DNA of 64,000 nucleotides, from the NCBI RefSeq assembly GCF_000633515.1, contig NZ_AYMP01000016.1, positions 124,001 through 188,000 on the forward strand. Direction: 5' to 3'. The notes beneath the pieces were generated by a model. It saw only the letters and a program-made list of their open reading frames with translations, did no database searches and was not told where the DNA came from. Source of the stretch: Morganella morganii H1r (lineage in GTDB: Bacteria; Pseudomonadota; Gammaproteobacteria; Enterobacterales; Enterobacteriaceae). Shown here one piece after another: positions 1 to 8,349 of the stretch. The translations under genes and the position numbers were made by a program. Position 1 is the first letter of the stretch; every line of letters begins with the position of its first letter.

Positions 1-539
1 TTTTTGCCGTGCAGCAGATGCAGGAAATGGCCGCCGCAGGTGTCGTCATCGGTTTCGGTATCAATGCGGCGATCATTAAACGCATAGTGATACCAGTAAA
101 GCAGCATGGAGGTCAGGGAAGAGAGCAGACGATCGGCGATATCACGGGCACCGGATAACGGATGACCTTCTTTTTCCGGCAGGACGCAACCCATAATAGA
201 CACGCCGGTACGCAGCACATCCATCGGATGGGCAGAGGCAGGCAGCGCTTCCAGGGCTTTCTTCACACTGTGCGGCAGGCCGCGCAGTGATTTCAGTTTC
301 GCCTTGTAAGCAGCCAGTTCTGCGGCGTTCGGCAGTTTTTCATGGATCAGGAGATGAGCGACTTCTTCAAAATCACATTGTGTGGCTAAATCCAGAATGT
401 CATAACCGCGGTAATGCAGGTCGTTCCCGTTAATCCCCACAGTACAGAGTGCAGTATTGCCGGCAGCGACGCCGGACAGTGCGACGGATTTTTTGCCTTT
501 CTTCAGTGCAGGTTCAGGTTTGCTAAGTTGTTCATTCAT
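1..539 (-). CDS. prpC: 2-methylcitrate synthase, N-terminal part (cut by left edge)
   Basis: PrpC condenses propionyl-CoA with oxaloacetate to 2-methylcitrate, the entry step of the cytoplasmic methylcitrate cycle. The frame stays open from an ATG at 539 to the left edge, giving about 179 residues that begin MNEQLSKPEPALKKGKK. Citrate-synthase-like features include GLPHSVKKALEALPASAHPMD (split as GLPHSVKKAL and EALPASAHPMD) and MDVLRTGVSIMG. The start follows an AAGGATC ribosome site. It lies 60 bp downstream of prpB on the same strand, as in other enteric prpBC(DE) operons. The C-terminal catalytic half lies outside the window. Confidence 0.93.
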   Translation of the reverse strand, partial: MNEQLSKPEPALKKGKKSVALSGVAAGNTALCTVGINGNDLHYRGYDILDLATQCDFEEVAHLLIHEKLPNAAELAAYKAKLKSLRGLPHSVKKALEALPASAHPMDVLRTGVSIMGCVLPEKEGHPLSGARDIADRLLSSLTSMLLYWYHYAFNDRRIDTETDDDTCGGHFLHLLHGK

Positions 540-599
540 GACGGGTGATCCTTATTATTATAGTGAGTGTACAACCTGCTTCGCGTTATCTTTCAGAGG

Positions 600-1484
600 T
601 TATTTTTTCTGCGAAAACAGTGCGTCGAGCTTATCTTCGTAATCGTAGTAGTTAATGCTTTGGTATAATTCTTCACGGGTCTGCATCTGTGAAATCAGGC
701 TCTGTTGCGTGCCTTCACGGCGCAGGGTGTTATAAACATTTTCAGCAGCCTTGTTCATGGCGCGGAAGGCGGTGAGCGGGTACAGGGCGATAGCGATATT
801 CACACTGCGCAGCTCATCCAGGGTAAACAGCGGCGTTTTACCGAACTCGGTAATATTTGCCAGCACCGGCACACGGATTTTGTCAGTGAACAGACGATAC
901 ATTGCCAGCTCTGTAATCGCTTCCGGGAACAGCATATCCGCACCGGCCTCGATATACGCCTGTGCGCGGTCGAGCGCGGATTCCAGACCTTCCACTGCCA
1001 GCGCATCAGTACGCGCCATCACCACGAAATCCTCATCAGTCCGTGCATCAACCGCGGCTTTAATGCGATCAACCATTTCCTGTTTTGAGACGATTTCTTT
1101 GTTCGGACGGTGACCACAGCGTTTTGCGCCGACCTGGTCTTCAATATGCATCCCGGCAGCCCCGGCTTTGGTCAGAGACTTCACGGTGCGCACCACGTTA
1201 AAGGCTGACGGGCCAAAACCGATATCCGCATCCACCAGCAGCGGCAGGTCACATACATCGGTAATACGGCGGACATCTGTCAGTACATCATCCAGTGTGG
1301 AAATGCCCAGGTCAGGAATACCCAGAGAGCCTGCGGCAACACCGCCGCCGGAGAGATAAATTGCTTTGTAACCCGCACGTTTTGCCAGCAGTGCATGGTT
1401 GGCATTAATAGCACCGACCAGCTGCAGCGGGGATTCAGACTGTACAGCGTCGCGGAATGCGCGTCCTGCGGAATAAAGTGCCAT
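600..1484 (-). CDS. prpB: 2-methylisocitrate lyase
   Basis: PrpB cleaves 2-methylisocitrate to pyruvate and succinate, the last step of the methylcitrate cycle. The 294 residues match the usual length of the isocitrate lyase/PEP mutase family. Visible features are the metal-binding DADIGFG (residues 85-91) and the catalytic KRCGH loop (121-125, Cys123). The start ATG follows an AAGGTG site. It is the first gene of the operon, with prpC behind it, and is preceded by a sigma-54-type promoter at 1525-1540. It is divergent from the activator gene prpR. Confidence 0.96.
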   Translation of the reverse strand: MALYSAGRAFRDAVQSESPLQLVGAINANHALLAKRAGYKAIYLSGGGVAAGSLGIPDLGISTLDDVLTDVRRITDVCDLPLLVDADIGFGPSAFNVVRTVKSLTKAGAAGMHIEDQVGAKRCGHRPNKEIVSKQEMVDRIKAAVDARTDEDFVVMARTDALAVEGLESALDRAQAYIEAGADMLFPEAITELAMYRLFTDKIRVPVLANITEFGKTPLFTLDELRSVNIAIALYPLTAFRAMNKAAENVYNTLRREGTQQSLISQMQTREELYQSINYYDYEDKLDALFSQKK

Positions 1485-1524
1485 ATATTCACCTTGTTAT
1501 TAGTTTGATACTCAGATGTTATAA

Positions 1525-1540
1525 AGCAATCGCTATGCCA
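1525..1540 (-). promoter_or_regulatory. sigma-54 (-24/-12) promoter of prpBC
   Basis: Read on the minus strand the site is TGGCATAGCGATTGCT. It matches the sigma-54 consensus TGGCAC-N5-TTGCW in all but one conserved base, with exact GG/GC spacing. It places transcription about 30 bp before the prpB ATG. The neighbouring regulator PrpR is a sigma-54 activator, which supports the call. Confidence 0.8.
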
Positions 1541-1681
1541 ATCAGCCGGGTAAGGTAACCAAAACGCGAGATACATCACGCATTTGGCGTATTTATCCTG
1601 TCATTACGGTGCCCACTATAGAATTTGCCGATTCCGTCTGACAAGCGGGATGTTAGCTTTCTGTGATGGTGATGCTATTTA

Positions 1682-1745
1682 TGTTTCAAAATAGCTGCTA
1701 ATGTGTTTCATGGAATATAAATGAAACATTTGGAACACATGAAAC
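1682..1745. promoter_or_regulatory. Probable PrpR binding region (upstream activating sequence)
   Basis: A perfect inverted repeat TGTTTCAT (1704-1711) / ATGAAACA (1721-1728) is flanked by further half-sites TGTTTCA (1682-1688) and ATGAAAC (1739-1745). The cluster sits 165-200 bp from the sigma-54 promoter, a normal enhancer distance, and just before prpR, so it could also serve autoregulation. Binding by PrpR is inferred. Confidence 0.6.
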
Positions 1746-1758
1746 CGGGGAGAAACGC

Positions 1759-3372
1759 ATGGCTCAGAGTGACAAACCGGTGATCTGGACGGTCTCCATT
1801 TCGCGTCTTTTTACCCTGTTCCGTGATATCAGTCCGGAATTCAGTGCCCGTGCCAGTATCAGTGCGATTAATCTGGGGTTCGATGCTGCGGTGGAGGCGA
1901 TTCGTGAACGGCTGAAAACAGAACGCTGTGATGCGATTGTCAGTGCAGGATCTAACGGTGCGTATCTGAAACAGCATCTGCCGGTGCCGGTGATTGTCGC
2001 CGCGCCGGGCGGATTCGACATCATGCAGGCTTTGGCGCGGGCACGGCAGCTCAGTCAGCGCATTGGTCTCATTTATTACCGCAACACCTTTCCGGCTCTG
2101 GACTCGCTGGCGCAGAGTTTCGGCATGCAGATTGAACAGCGCAGTTATGTGACCGCCGAGGATGCACGGGCAGCCTGCCTTGCCCTGAAAGCGGACGGTA
2201 TTCCGGTGGTGGTGGGAGCGGGACTGATTACCGATATCGCGGCAGAGTGCGGCATGACCTGCATTTTCATTTATTCCAATGATACCGTCCGCCGGGCATT
2301 CACCGATGCTATAGAACTGACGCGTATCCGCGACCAGCCGCAGAACATGCCGCTGCCGGTGGCGGGTTCCCTGAATGTCCGCCATACACTGAATGATATT
2401 CTCGGTACCTCGCCGGTGATGGAACAGGTACGGGAAACCATCACGCTGTTCGGACGCTCGAAAGCGACAGTGATGATCCAGGGTGAAAGCGGCACCGGTA
2501 AAGAGATGGCGGCACAAGCTATTCATCATGAATATACGTTGTTTCATAAACATAAGCGGACGAAACGCGCTGCACCCTTTGTGGCGGTGAACTGCGGGGC
2601 TATCCCGGAAAGTCTGCTGGAAGCAGAACTGTTCGGTTATGAGGAGGGCGCATTTACCGGCTCGCGGCGGGGCGGCCGTGCCGGATTATTTGAGGCAGCG
2701 GACGGCGGTACACTGTTTCTGGATGAGATCGGTGAAATGCCGGTGTCGCTGCAAACCCGTCTGCTGCGGGTACTGGAGGATCGCGCCATTGTGCGTATCG
2801 GCGGCTATAAACCGATTACCGGGGATGTGCGGGTGATTTGTGCGACTCATAATGACCTGGATAACAGGGTGGCGGCAGGGACATTCCGTGCGGATCTGTT
2901 TTACCGGCTGGGGGTGCTGCGTCTGCAGCTTCCGGCACTGCGCGACCGTGGGGCGGATATCCTGTTACTGACAGAAAAACTGCTCAAACTGGCGTTTGCT
3001 GAGCTGGATCTGCCGCTGCACCGCAGCCATTTGCAGCAGATTCTGGCATGCAGTGACTTTTTCTATCACTACCGCTGGCCGGGAAATGCCCGCGAGCTGC
3101 GTAATCTGATGGAGCGGGTGGCGCTGTATTGCAGCGCGTATCCGGATAAAATTATTACAGAATCATTATTACTGACACTCTCTCCTGAACGGCGCACGGC
3201 GATTGTTCCCGCCCCGGTGGCTGATCTCCTGCCGGAGCCGGTGAATACCGCCACGGCAACAGAAGCGGTGGCCCGTTTCCGCGGCGATCGCCGCGCCGCC
3301 GCTGACTGGCTGGGGATCAGCCGCACCACCTTATGGCGTCGTCTGAAACAGGAACAGAATACTTCATCCTGA
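1759..3372 (+). CDS. prpR: Sigma-54-dependent activator of the propionate operon
   Basis: PrpR senses 2-methylcitrate and activates prpBCDE with sigma-54 RNA polymerase. The 537 residues carry an N-terminal PrpR_N sensory domain (about 1-190), a AAA+ domain with Walker A GESGTGKE (about 241-248), the sigma-54 contact loop GAFTGS (297-302) and Walker B-like [13 protein letters not shown], and a Fis-type HTH at the C-terminus ([13 protein letters not shown]). GAFTGS instead of GAFTGA is normal for PrpR. The ATG at 1759 follows GGGGAGAA. It is divergent from prpB; the 274-bp spacer holds the promoter and inverted repeats. Confidence 0.96.
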   Translation: MAQSDKPVIWTVSISRLFTLFRDISPEFSARASISAINLGFDAAVEAIRERLKTERCDAIVSAGSNGAYLKQHLPVPVIVAAPGGFDIMQALARARQLSQRIGLIYYRNTFPALDSLAQSFGMQIEQRSYVTAEDARAACLALKADGIPVVVGAGLITDIAAECGMTCIFIYSNDTVRRAFTDAIELTRIRDQPQNMPLPVAGSLNVRHTLNDILGTSPVMEQVRETITLFGRSKATVMIQGESGTGKEMAAQAIHHEYTLFHKHKRTKRAAPFVAVNCGAIPESLLEAELFGYEEGAFTGSRRGGRAGLFEAADGGTLFLDEIGEMPVSLQTRLLRVLEDRAIVRIGGYKPITGDVRVICATHNDLDNRVAAGTFRADLFYRLGVLRLQLPALRDRGADILLLTEKLLKLAFAELDLPLHRSHLQQILACSDFFYHYRWPGNARELRNLMERVALYCSAYPDKIITESLLLTLSPERRTAIVPAPVADLLPEPVNTATATEAVARFRGDRRAAADWLGISRTTLWRRLKQEQNTSS

Positions 3373-3400
3373 CTGCCCGCCGCCTTATACTGTGCTTCAG

Positions 3401-3413
3401 AATTGAAAAGCAA
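3401..3413 (+). promoter_or_regulatory. Ada box upstream of alkB-ada
   Basis: AATTGAAAAGCAA fits the Ada-box consensus AAT-N6-GCAA exactly; from memory the E. coli ada site reads AATTAAAGCGCAA. It lies 78 bp before the alkB ATG, a plausible position upstream of a promoter. The box is kept although the Ada protein here has lost its methyl-switch cysteines. Confidence 0.6.
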
Positions 3414-3490
3414 GAGCCGGAGTGTTTGTCTGTATCCGGCCTGCAATACTGTCATCACCGGAAAGACACAGGAAACAGAACGGAGGCGTT

Positions 3491-4126
3491 ATGTCAGATC
3501 TCTTTGCTCACGATGAACCGCTTGCCGTGGCACCCGATGCGTATCTGCTGAAAGGTTTTCTCAGTGATGAGGATGAGATGCTGCTGGCGGAAATCCGCCG
3601 TCTGACAGCCATTTCACCGTTCCGCCATATGCAGACGCCCAGCGGATACCGGATGTCCGCAGCCATGAGCAGCTGCGGTACATGCGGCTGGATCTCTGAT
3701 GCCAAAGGTTACCGCTACTCCCCGACTGATCCGCTGACCGGCAATCCGTGGCCGCCGCTGCCGGACGCATTTTTGTCGCTGTCGCAGCAGGCGGCGGCGC
3801 GTGCCGGATTTCACGGATTTTCGCCGGACAGCTGTCTGATTAACTGTTATGCACCGGGCGCCGGTATGTCTCTGCATCAGGACAGGGATGAGCCGGATCG
3901 CCGCCAGCCGATTGTGTCATTTTCACTCGGTTTGCCGGTGCAGTTTCAGTTCGGCGGCAGTGAACGGCATCATCCCCTGAAAACCTTTGCGCTTGAGCAC
4001 GGAGATGTACTGGTGTGGGGCGGCCGCTCCCGTCTGAATTACCATGCTGTCCGTCCGGTAAGGGCCGGGGTGCATCCGCTTGCGGGTGCCCGGCGGTTTA
4101 ATCTGACCTTCCGCTGCGCGCGGTAA
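3491..4126 (+). CDS. alkB: AlkB, alpha-ketoglutarate/Fe(II) DNA demethylase
   Basis: AlkB removes 1-methyladenine and 3-methylcytosine lesions by oxidative demethylation. The ATG at 3491 follows a strong CGGAGG site and gives 211 residues, close to the 216 of E. coli AlkB; longer upstream readings lack a ribosome site. The iron triad is visible as HQD (His129, Asp131) and His185 in NYHAV, followed by the ketoglutarate-binding arginines in ARRFNLTFR near the C-terminus. It is the first gene of an alkB-ada operon, the reverse of the E. coli order, 12 bp before ada. Confidence 0.95.
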   Translation: MSDLFAHDEPLAVAPDAYLLKGFLSDEDEMLLAEIRRLTAISPFRHMQTPSGYRMSAAMSSCGTCGWISDAKGYRYSPTDPLTGNPWPPLPDAFLSLSQQAAARAGFHGFSPDSCLINCYAPGAGMSLHQDRDEPDRRQPIVSFSLGLPVQFQFGGSERHHPLKTFALEHGDVLVWGGRSRLNYHAVRPVRAGVHPLAGARRFNLTFRCAR

Positions 4127-4138
4127 CGGAGAAACAGG

Positions 4139-5221
4139 ATGACAAAACAGACGATACTCTCAGACGATGCGTGCTGGGCAGCATTGGTCGCCCGGGATAA
4201 AACCGCCGATACGCTGTTTGTGTATGCGGTAAAAACCACACAGACATGGGGATTTCCGTCTACCGTTGTGCGGCTGCCGAAACGGGAAAATACCGAATTT
4301 TTTGCCACGCCGGAAGCGGCTGAGGCTCACGGCTACCGCGCCGGAAAGCGCCGTCAGCGCAGCGGTGAGGCCATGACACAGCGCCATGCGGAACAGGTGG
4401 TGCAGGCCTGCCGTGAGCTGGAAACGCGGATCGATAACGGCGAGCCGCTGCCGTCACTGGCAGAGCTGGCCACACTGTGCGGCGTGAGTCAGTTTCATTT
4501 TCACCGTATTTTCCGGTCACATACCGGGCTGACACCAGCGGCGTGGGCAAAAGCCTATCGCGGGGATAAACTGCGGGAACAACTGACAAAACAGACGACA
4601 ATCACCGGCGCAATCGCTGAATCCGGCTTCAGTTCCGGCAGCCGGTTTTATGAATCGTCGGATACACTGCTCGGTATGACCCCGAAAAGCTGGCGGGCAG
4701 GCGGCAAAGGGGCGCGGATTTTCTTTGCTCTGGCGATATGTACGCTGGGGGATATCCTGGTGGCGCAGAGTGAAAAAGGCATTTGTGCCATTCTGCTGGG
4801 GGATGATGCGGAAGCGCTGTTGCGGGATTTGCAGGATCAGTTTCCCAATGCGGAACTGGTCGGCGGCGACGCGCAATTTGAACAGGTGGTCTCACGGGTT
4901 ATCGGGTTTGTGGAAGCACCGTCTTCCGGGCTTGATTTGCCGCTGGATATCCGGGGAACTGCATTTCAGCGCCGGGTCTGGCAGGCATTGCAGTCCATCC
5001 CGGCGGGTACCACCGTCAGTTACCGGGAGATCGCAGAGCGGATCGGCTCACCAAAAGCGGTCAGAGCGGTGGCCGGTGCCTGTGCGGCAAACTGCCTGGC
5101 GGTCGCTATCCCGTGCCACAGGGTGGTGAGAACCGGCGGGGAACTGGCAGGTTACCGCTGGGGGATCGAACGGAAAAAACGTCTGTTGCAGCGCGAGGCA
5201 TTGCAGCAGGAAATTGGTTAA
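4139..5221 (+). CDS. ada: Ada-like methyltransferase/AraC regulator with degenerate zinc sensor domain
   Basis: Ada normally repairs methylphosphotriesters with its N-terminal zinc domain, which turns it into an activator, and repairs O6-methylguanine with its C-terminal domain. The 360 residues keep the full layout: N-terminal domain (1-75), AraC HTH (about 85-185, GVSQFHFHRIF) and C-terminal methyltransferase with active site IPCHRV (Cys326). The four zinc cysteines are all replaced at unchanged numbering: Gly38, Thr42, Gly69 and Arg72 (WGFPST for FCRPSC, AGKRRQ for PCKRCQ). No frameshift is visible. O6-methylguanine repair should persist; methyl-triggered induction should not. It lies 12 bp after alkB. 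Confidence 0.92.
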   Translation: MTKQTILSDDACWAALVARDKTADTLFVYAVKTTQTWGFPSTVVRLPKRENTEFFATPEAAEAHGYRAGKRRQRSGEAMTQRHAEQVVQACRELETRIDNGEPLPSLAELATLCGVSQFHFHRIFRSHTGLTPAAWAKAYRGDKLREQLTKQTTITGAIAESGFSSGSRFYESSDTLLGMTPKSWRAGGKGARIFFALAICTLGDILVAQSEKGICAILLGDDAEALLRDLQDQFPNAELVGGDAQFEQVVSRVIGFVEAPSSGLDLPLDIRGTAFQRRVWQALQSIPAGTTVSYREIAERIGSPKAVRAVAGACAANCLAVAIPCHRVVRTGGELAGYRWGIERKKRLLQREALQQEIG

Positions 5222-5235
5222 AAAAAGGAATACGG

Positions 5236-6264
5236 ATGCGTTTTCGCACAGATGTTTTTCGCACAACAATATTAGGGAGCAGTTTATTCTTTGCCACTCT
5301 GCCGGTGATGGCAGCCGCCGCACCGGCAACGGCGGAGGTTATTATGGATAATGACGCAACAATTCCCGCGACAGCGACCGGCCCGTTGTTTGACTGTGAC
5401 AGAGAACTGATAAAGCTGATTGCAGGCAGCAATCACGGGCTTGTCCGCGCGGAAAAGGTCACTGCCGACAGGCTGGGGATTTATGTTGAAAACCGGGAGA
5501 TCAATGAACTGGCGGTTCAGCTCTCTGATACACGGCAAAAGCCTTCGCCGGAGTCACCGGGTGCCGGGCAGCTGGGCTGGGTGAATTACAATATCAAAGA
5601 CAATACCCTGACGGCGACAGGGGCGGATGTGGAGCATCCCGTCCCGCTGACGTTCAGCGCGGCACAGGGTGAGCGGCTGCAATCCTGTCTGAAAAAAGAG
5701 AAAACGTGTCAGCAGATCCTCAGTACGCTCCGGTTAGAACCCTTTATTGCCATGTCGCCGGAGTGGCGGGTCACCGGCAAAGGGCGGGCTTATTTTTATG
5801 CAGCACCGGTGGAACAATGCCGCAATGATAATGCCTTTGTGGTGCCGGGGGATGTGCTTCAGGTGGTCGGATTGCGGGCTGCGGAACCGGTGAAAGGGGA
5901 AAAAGAGGGCTGGCTGCTGGTGGCTTACGGTAATGAGCAGGGCTGGATTAATGTTAACCGGCTGGCATCACAGGACGCGCTGTGCGATGCGGCAACTGAA
6001 AACGCGGATAAACAGTATCAGGCGGGCCTGAAAAACAGTAAACCGTCCTCATACAAATACAGTGTGACACAAAATCGCCTGCGTTTTTATGATGCTCCGG
6101 ATAAGGGCTGTATTACTGATGCTGCGGATTTTGTGGTGAAAGATGATGTGGTTTGGGTGGATCGCCCTCAGCCATATCAGGGATTTGTTCATGGCCGTTA
6201 TATTCATCCGGTCACCGGCAAGGTTACAGAAGGGTGGCTGGACGCGGGCGGGCTGAAAAAATAA
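5236..6264 (+). CDS. Secreted protein of unknown function with two SH3-like segments
   Basis: Not recognised. The ATG at 5236 follows AAAAAAGGA and gives 342 residues beginning with a clear signal peptide (basic MRFR, hydrophobic core, cleavage around VMAAAA), so it should be periplasmic. Residues about 175-250 and 275-342 look like two bacterial-SH3-type repeats, each with an aromatic start (AYFYAAP, LRFYDAP), a cysteine soon after, and an ending GW (QGWINVNRL, EGWLDAGGL). It starts 14 bp after ada and may be co-transcribed. It ends before a two-way terminator. Confidence 0.75.
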   Translation: MRFRTDVFRTTILGSSLFFATLPVMAAAAPATAEVIMDNDATIPATATGPLFDCDRELIKLIAGSNHGLVRAEKVTADRLGIYVENREINELAVQLSDTRQKPSPESPGAGQLGWVNYNIKDNTLTATGADVEHPVPLTFSAAQGERLQSCLKKEKTCQQILSTLRLEPFIAMSPEWRVTGKGRAYFYAAPVEQCRNDNAFVVPGDVLQVVGLRAAEPVKGEKEGWLLVAYGNEQGWINVNRLASQDALCDAATENADKQYQAGLKNSKPSSYKYSVTQNRLRFYDAPDKGCITDAADFVVKDDVVWVDRPQPYQGFVHGRYIHPVTGKVTEGWLDAGGLKK

Positions 6265-6272
6265 ATCAAAAA

Positions 6273-6299
6273 AGGCCGTTACAAAAAACGTAACGGCCT
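6273..6299. terminator. Bidirectional Rho-independent terminator
   Basis: A 10-bp perfect stem AGGCCGTTAC / GTAACGGCCT encloses a 7-nt A-rich loop. On the minus strand it is followed by a run of seven T, so it ends the ABC-F gene at 6318. On the plus strand the tail (GCGTTTATT) is weaker but may serve the gene ending at 6264. Confidence 0.85.
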
Positions 6300-6317
6300 G
6301 CGTTTATTATGGCTGTG

Positions 6318-8057
6318 TTACAGCCCCAGTTCATCCCGCAGTTGCGTAATCTGTTCGCGCCACTGCTGTTGCAGAGCCGGTTTCTGGTGTGCGGGTTTGC
6401 GCTGCAAATCCGCCGCCAGTTTTTCCTCCAGCGTAATCAGTGCCGCCAGCAAATCCTCTTCGTCACTGGCCGGAACGGATTGCTCCGGCGCCGCCGGTAA
6501 CACGCTGTTGCCGGTGCCGGAATCCGCATTCAGGGCACGGATAGCATCATAGACCTGATCCAGATCGTGATATTCCGTCAGCCGGTTACCGTCGATATAC
6601 CAGAAGCGGTTACAGCTTTTTTCGATCAGTTCCCGGTCGTGACTGACCAGAATCAGACCGCCCTCAAACCGGCTGATTTTCTCTGCCAGCGCCTGTTTTC
6701 CGTCCATATCCAGGTGGTTGGTCGGCTCATCCAGCATCAGCAGGGAATAGTTGGCCAGGCTCAGTCCGACAAACAACAACCGCGCCCGTTCTCCGCCGCT
6801 CAGCGCAGACACCGTCTGCTGATGGCGCAGATACGGGAAACCGGCGCTGATCAGTGCCATTTTCCGCTGCTCATCAATCAGTGATGCGAATGGCTTCAGT
6901 GCATCCATCAGTGAGTCATTATCATTAAGTTGCGCCAGTTTCTGGTCGTAATACCCCAAATGCACACGGGGATGCAGCACCAGCGGGCTGTCCGGCAGTG
7001 TCGCTTCCGGTTTCTGAGACTGCGACCAGATCATCCGCAGCAGTGAAGATTTTCCGGTACCGTTTGCGCCCATCACCGCAATGCGGTCACCGGATTTCAC
7101 CGATACATTGTCTGTCACATACAGCGGCGGACAATTGTCGGCCGGGATCACGGACAGCTGGTTAAAGGCGCACAGCCGGTCTGCACGCAAAGCATCCCCG
7201 GTCAGCTTCAGCTGCCACTGACTGCCGATCGCCAGCTCAACCTGGTCATCCTGCAACCGGTCTATCTGTTTTTCCATCTGTTTGGCTTTGCGGGAAAGGG
7301 CTTCGTTATCATACACTTTCCCCCATATCGCCAGCCGTTTGGCACTTACCGCAATACGGTCGATCTCTTTCTGCTGCGCATTGTGGCGGTGCTCATCACT
7401 TTCATCCTGTTGCGCCAGTGCTTCCCGTGCCAGTGTACAGGGCAGGCGGAACACCGAAACGTTACCGTCCCGCAGCACCCAGGTGCAGTTGGTGACGTGA
7501 TCCAGCAGGGCGTTATCGTGAGACACCAGGATAAAGCTGCCGCGCCAGTTTTTCAGGAACTGTTCCAGCCACAAAATGGTCGGCAGATCCAGATGGTTGC
7601 TTGGTTCATCCAGCAATAATAAATCCGGCTGGCTGATCAGCGCCCGCGCCAGTAACAGCCGGGTATGCTGACCGCCGCTCAGGGCGGTGACCGGCAACTG
7701 CCATTGTTCCGGGTCAAACCCCATCTCTGTCAGCAGCATTTCTGCCCGCCACATTTCCGACAGATGCTGTTCCGCCGGTAATTTATCCAGCACGGTATCC
7801 GCCAGTGACAGGGTATTCAGGGATTCCGGCAGATGCTGTTCGATATACGCCATAATGACGCGGTTCGCCGGGGTAATGGTACCTTCATCCGGTGTCAGCT
7901 GGCCGGATAACAGCTTCATCAGGGTACTTTTTCCGCAGCCGTTATGCCCGATCAGGCCGATCTTTTCTCCCTGATTCAGGGCGACAGAAATATCGGTTAA
8001 CAGTGGTGTGTGACCGGGATGGAATGACAGATTACGGGTTGATAATAATGTGCTCAT
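6318..8057 (-). CDS. ABC-F family ATPase (translation factor or ribosome-protection type)
   Basis: ABC-F proteins are soluble twin-ATPase proteins that act on the ribosome; some relieve stalling or give antibiotic tolerance. The 579 residues contain two ABC domains without membrane segments: Walker A GHNGCGKST (about 37) and GANGTGKSS (about 330), signatures ALSGGQHTR and ALSGGERAR, Walker B LLLLDEPSNHLD and [12 protein letters not shown], and a charged linker between them. A C-terminal coiled region (about 530-579) resembles that of Uup. It is a different paralog from YbiT at 50226. A leader peptide and hairpins precede it. The subfamily was not identified. Confidence 0.9.
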   Translation of the reverse strand: MSTLLSTRNLSFHPGHTPLLTDISVALNQGEKIGLIGHNGCGKSTLMKLLSGQLTPDEGTITPANRVIMAYIEQHLPESLNTLSLADTVLDKLPAEQHLSEMWRAEMLLTEMGFDPEQWQLPVTALSGGQHTRLLLARALISQPDLLLLDEPSNHLDLPTILWLEQFLKNWRGSFILVSHDNALLDHVTNCTWVLRDGNVSVFRLPCTLAREALAQQDESDEHRHNAQQKEIDRIAVSAKRLAIWGKVYDNEALSRKAKQMEKQIDRLQDDQVELAIGSQWQLKLTGDALRADRLCAFNQLSVIPADNCPPLYVTDNVSVKSGDRIAVMGANGTGKSSLLRMIWSQSQKPEATLPDSPLVLHPRVHLGYYDQKLAQLNDNDSLMDALKPFASLIDEQRKMALISAGFPYLRHQQTVSALSGGERARLLFVGLSLANYSLLMLDEPTNHLDMDGKQALAEKISRFEGGLILVSHDRELIEKSCNRFWYIDGNRLTEYHDLDQVYDAIRALNADSGTGNSVLPAAPEQSVPASDEEDLLAALITLEEKLAADLQRKPAHQKPALQQQWREQITQLRDELGL

Positions 8058-8194
8058 AGCTTACTCAAATTTCAGGCATAACAATGCCATGGGTCATAAA
8101 ACGCGATAACCCTGTAAGCTGAGGAAGGATATTAAATTCAGTAAAGCTTCACTCAGGCAGGATTAACGCATAGCGTTAACAGAAAAGCCTGAGT
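8058..8194 (-). promoter_or_regulatory. Attenuator-like hairpins in the ABC-F mRNA leader
   Basis: In the mRNA (minus strand) an 8-bp stem ACTCAGGC / GCCTGAGT (8187-8194 with 8151-8158) encloses a second hairpin TTAACGCTATGCGTTAA (8163-8179) that contains the last codons and stop of the leader peptide. Further on, CAGCTTAC (8114-8121) can pair with GTAAGCT (8058-8064), which abuts the ABC-F ATG and would hide its ribosome site. CTGAG in the first stem can instead pair with CTCAG (8119-8123), a 5-bp alternative. This is the logic of erm-type translational attenuators; function is inferred. Confidence 0.65.
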
Positions 8195-8246
8195 TTTGAC
8201 GATTACCAAAGAAATGTGAAAATTCAATCACATAACTTAACACCAT
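8163..8246 (-). CDS. 27-residue leader peptide upstream of the ABC-F gene
   Basis: A short frame starts at ATG 8246, six bases after a near-perfect AAGGAGG site, and encodes 27 residues beginning MVLSYVIEF and ending SVNAMR. It contains SHFFGNRQNSG. The ribosome site is much stronger than that of the ABC-F gene itself. The final codons and stop lie inside a perfect hairpin, and codons 18-20 form one arm of a larger stem. The strong start, hairpins and position all suggest a regulatory leader whose translation controls the ABC-F gene about 105 nt downstream. I do not recognise the peptide. Confidence 0.72.
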   Translation of the reverse strand: MVLSYVIEFSHFFGNRQNSGFSVNAMR

Positions 8247-8288
8247 TATTAGCCTCCTTATTTATTTTTTGAGTTGATGGATGAGGGC

Positions 8289-8318
8289 ATCATACCATTG
8301 CCCGTGAATAACAGACAA
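8289..8318 (-). promoter_or_regulatory. Sigma-70 promoter of the leader/ABC-F unit
   Basis: On the minus strand TTGTCT (8313-8318) and TATGAT (8289-8294) are spaced 18 bp apart. The start of transcription would fall near 8282, about 36 nt before the leader-peptide ATG. Confidence 0.6.
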
Positions 8319-8349
8319 CGGCGGAGATTAAACCGCCTTAAGGTTTGTT

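Noticed and set aside
1708-2553. Minus-strand frame of 281 codons, antisense to prpR
   Set aside because: Its composition is typical of an antisense reading of a high-GC gene, and prpR is clear on the other strand.
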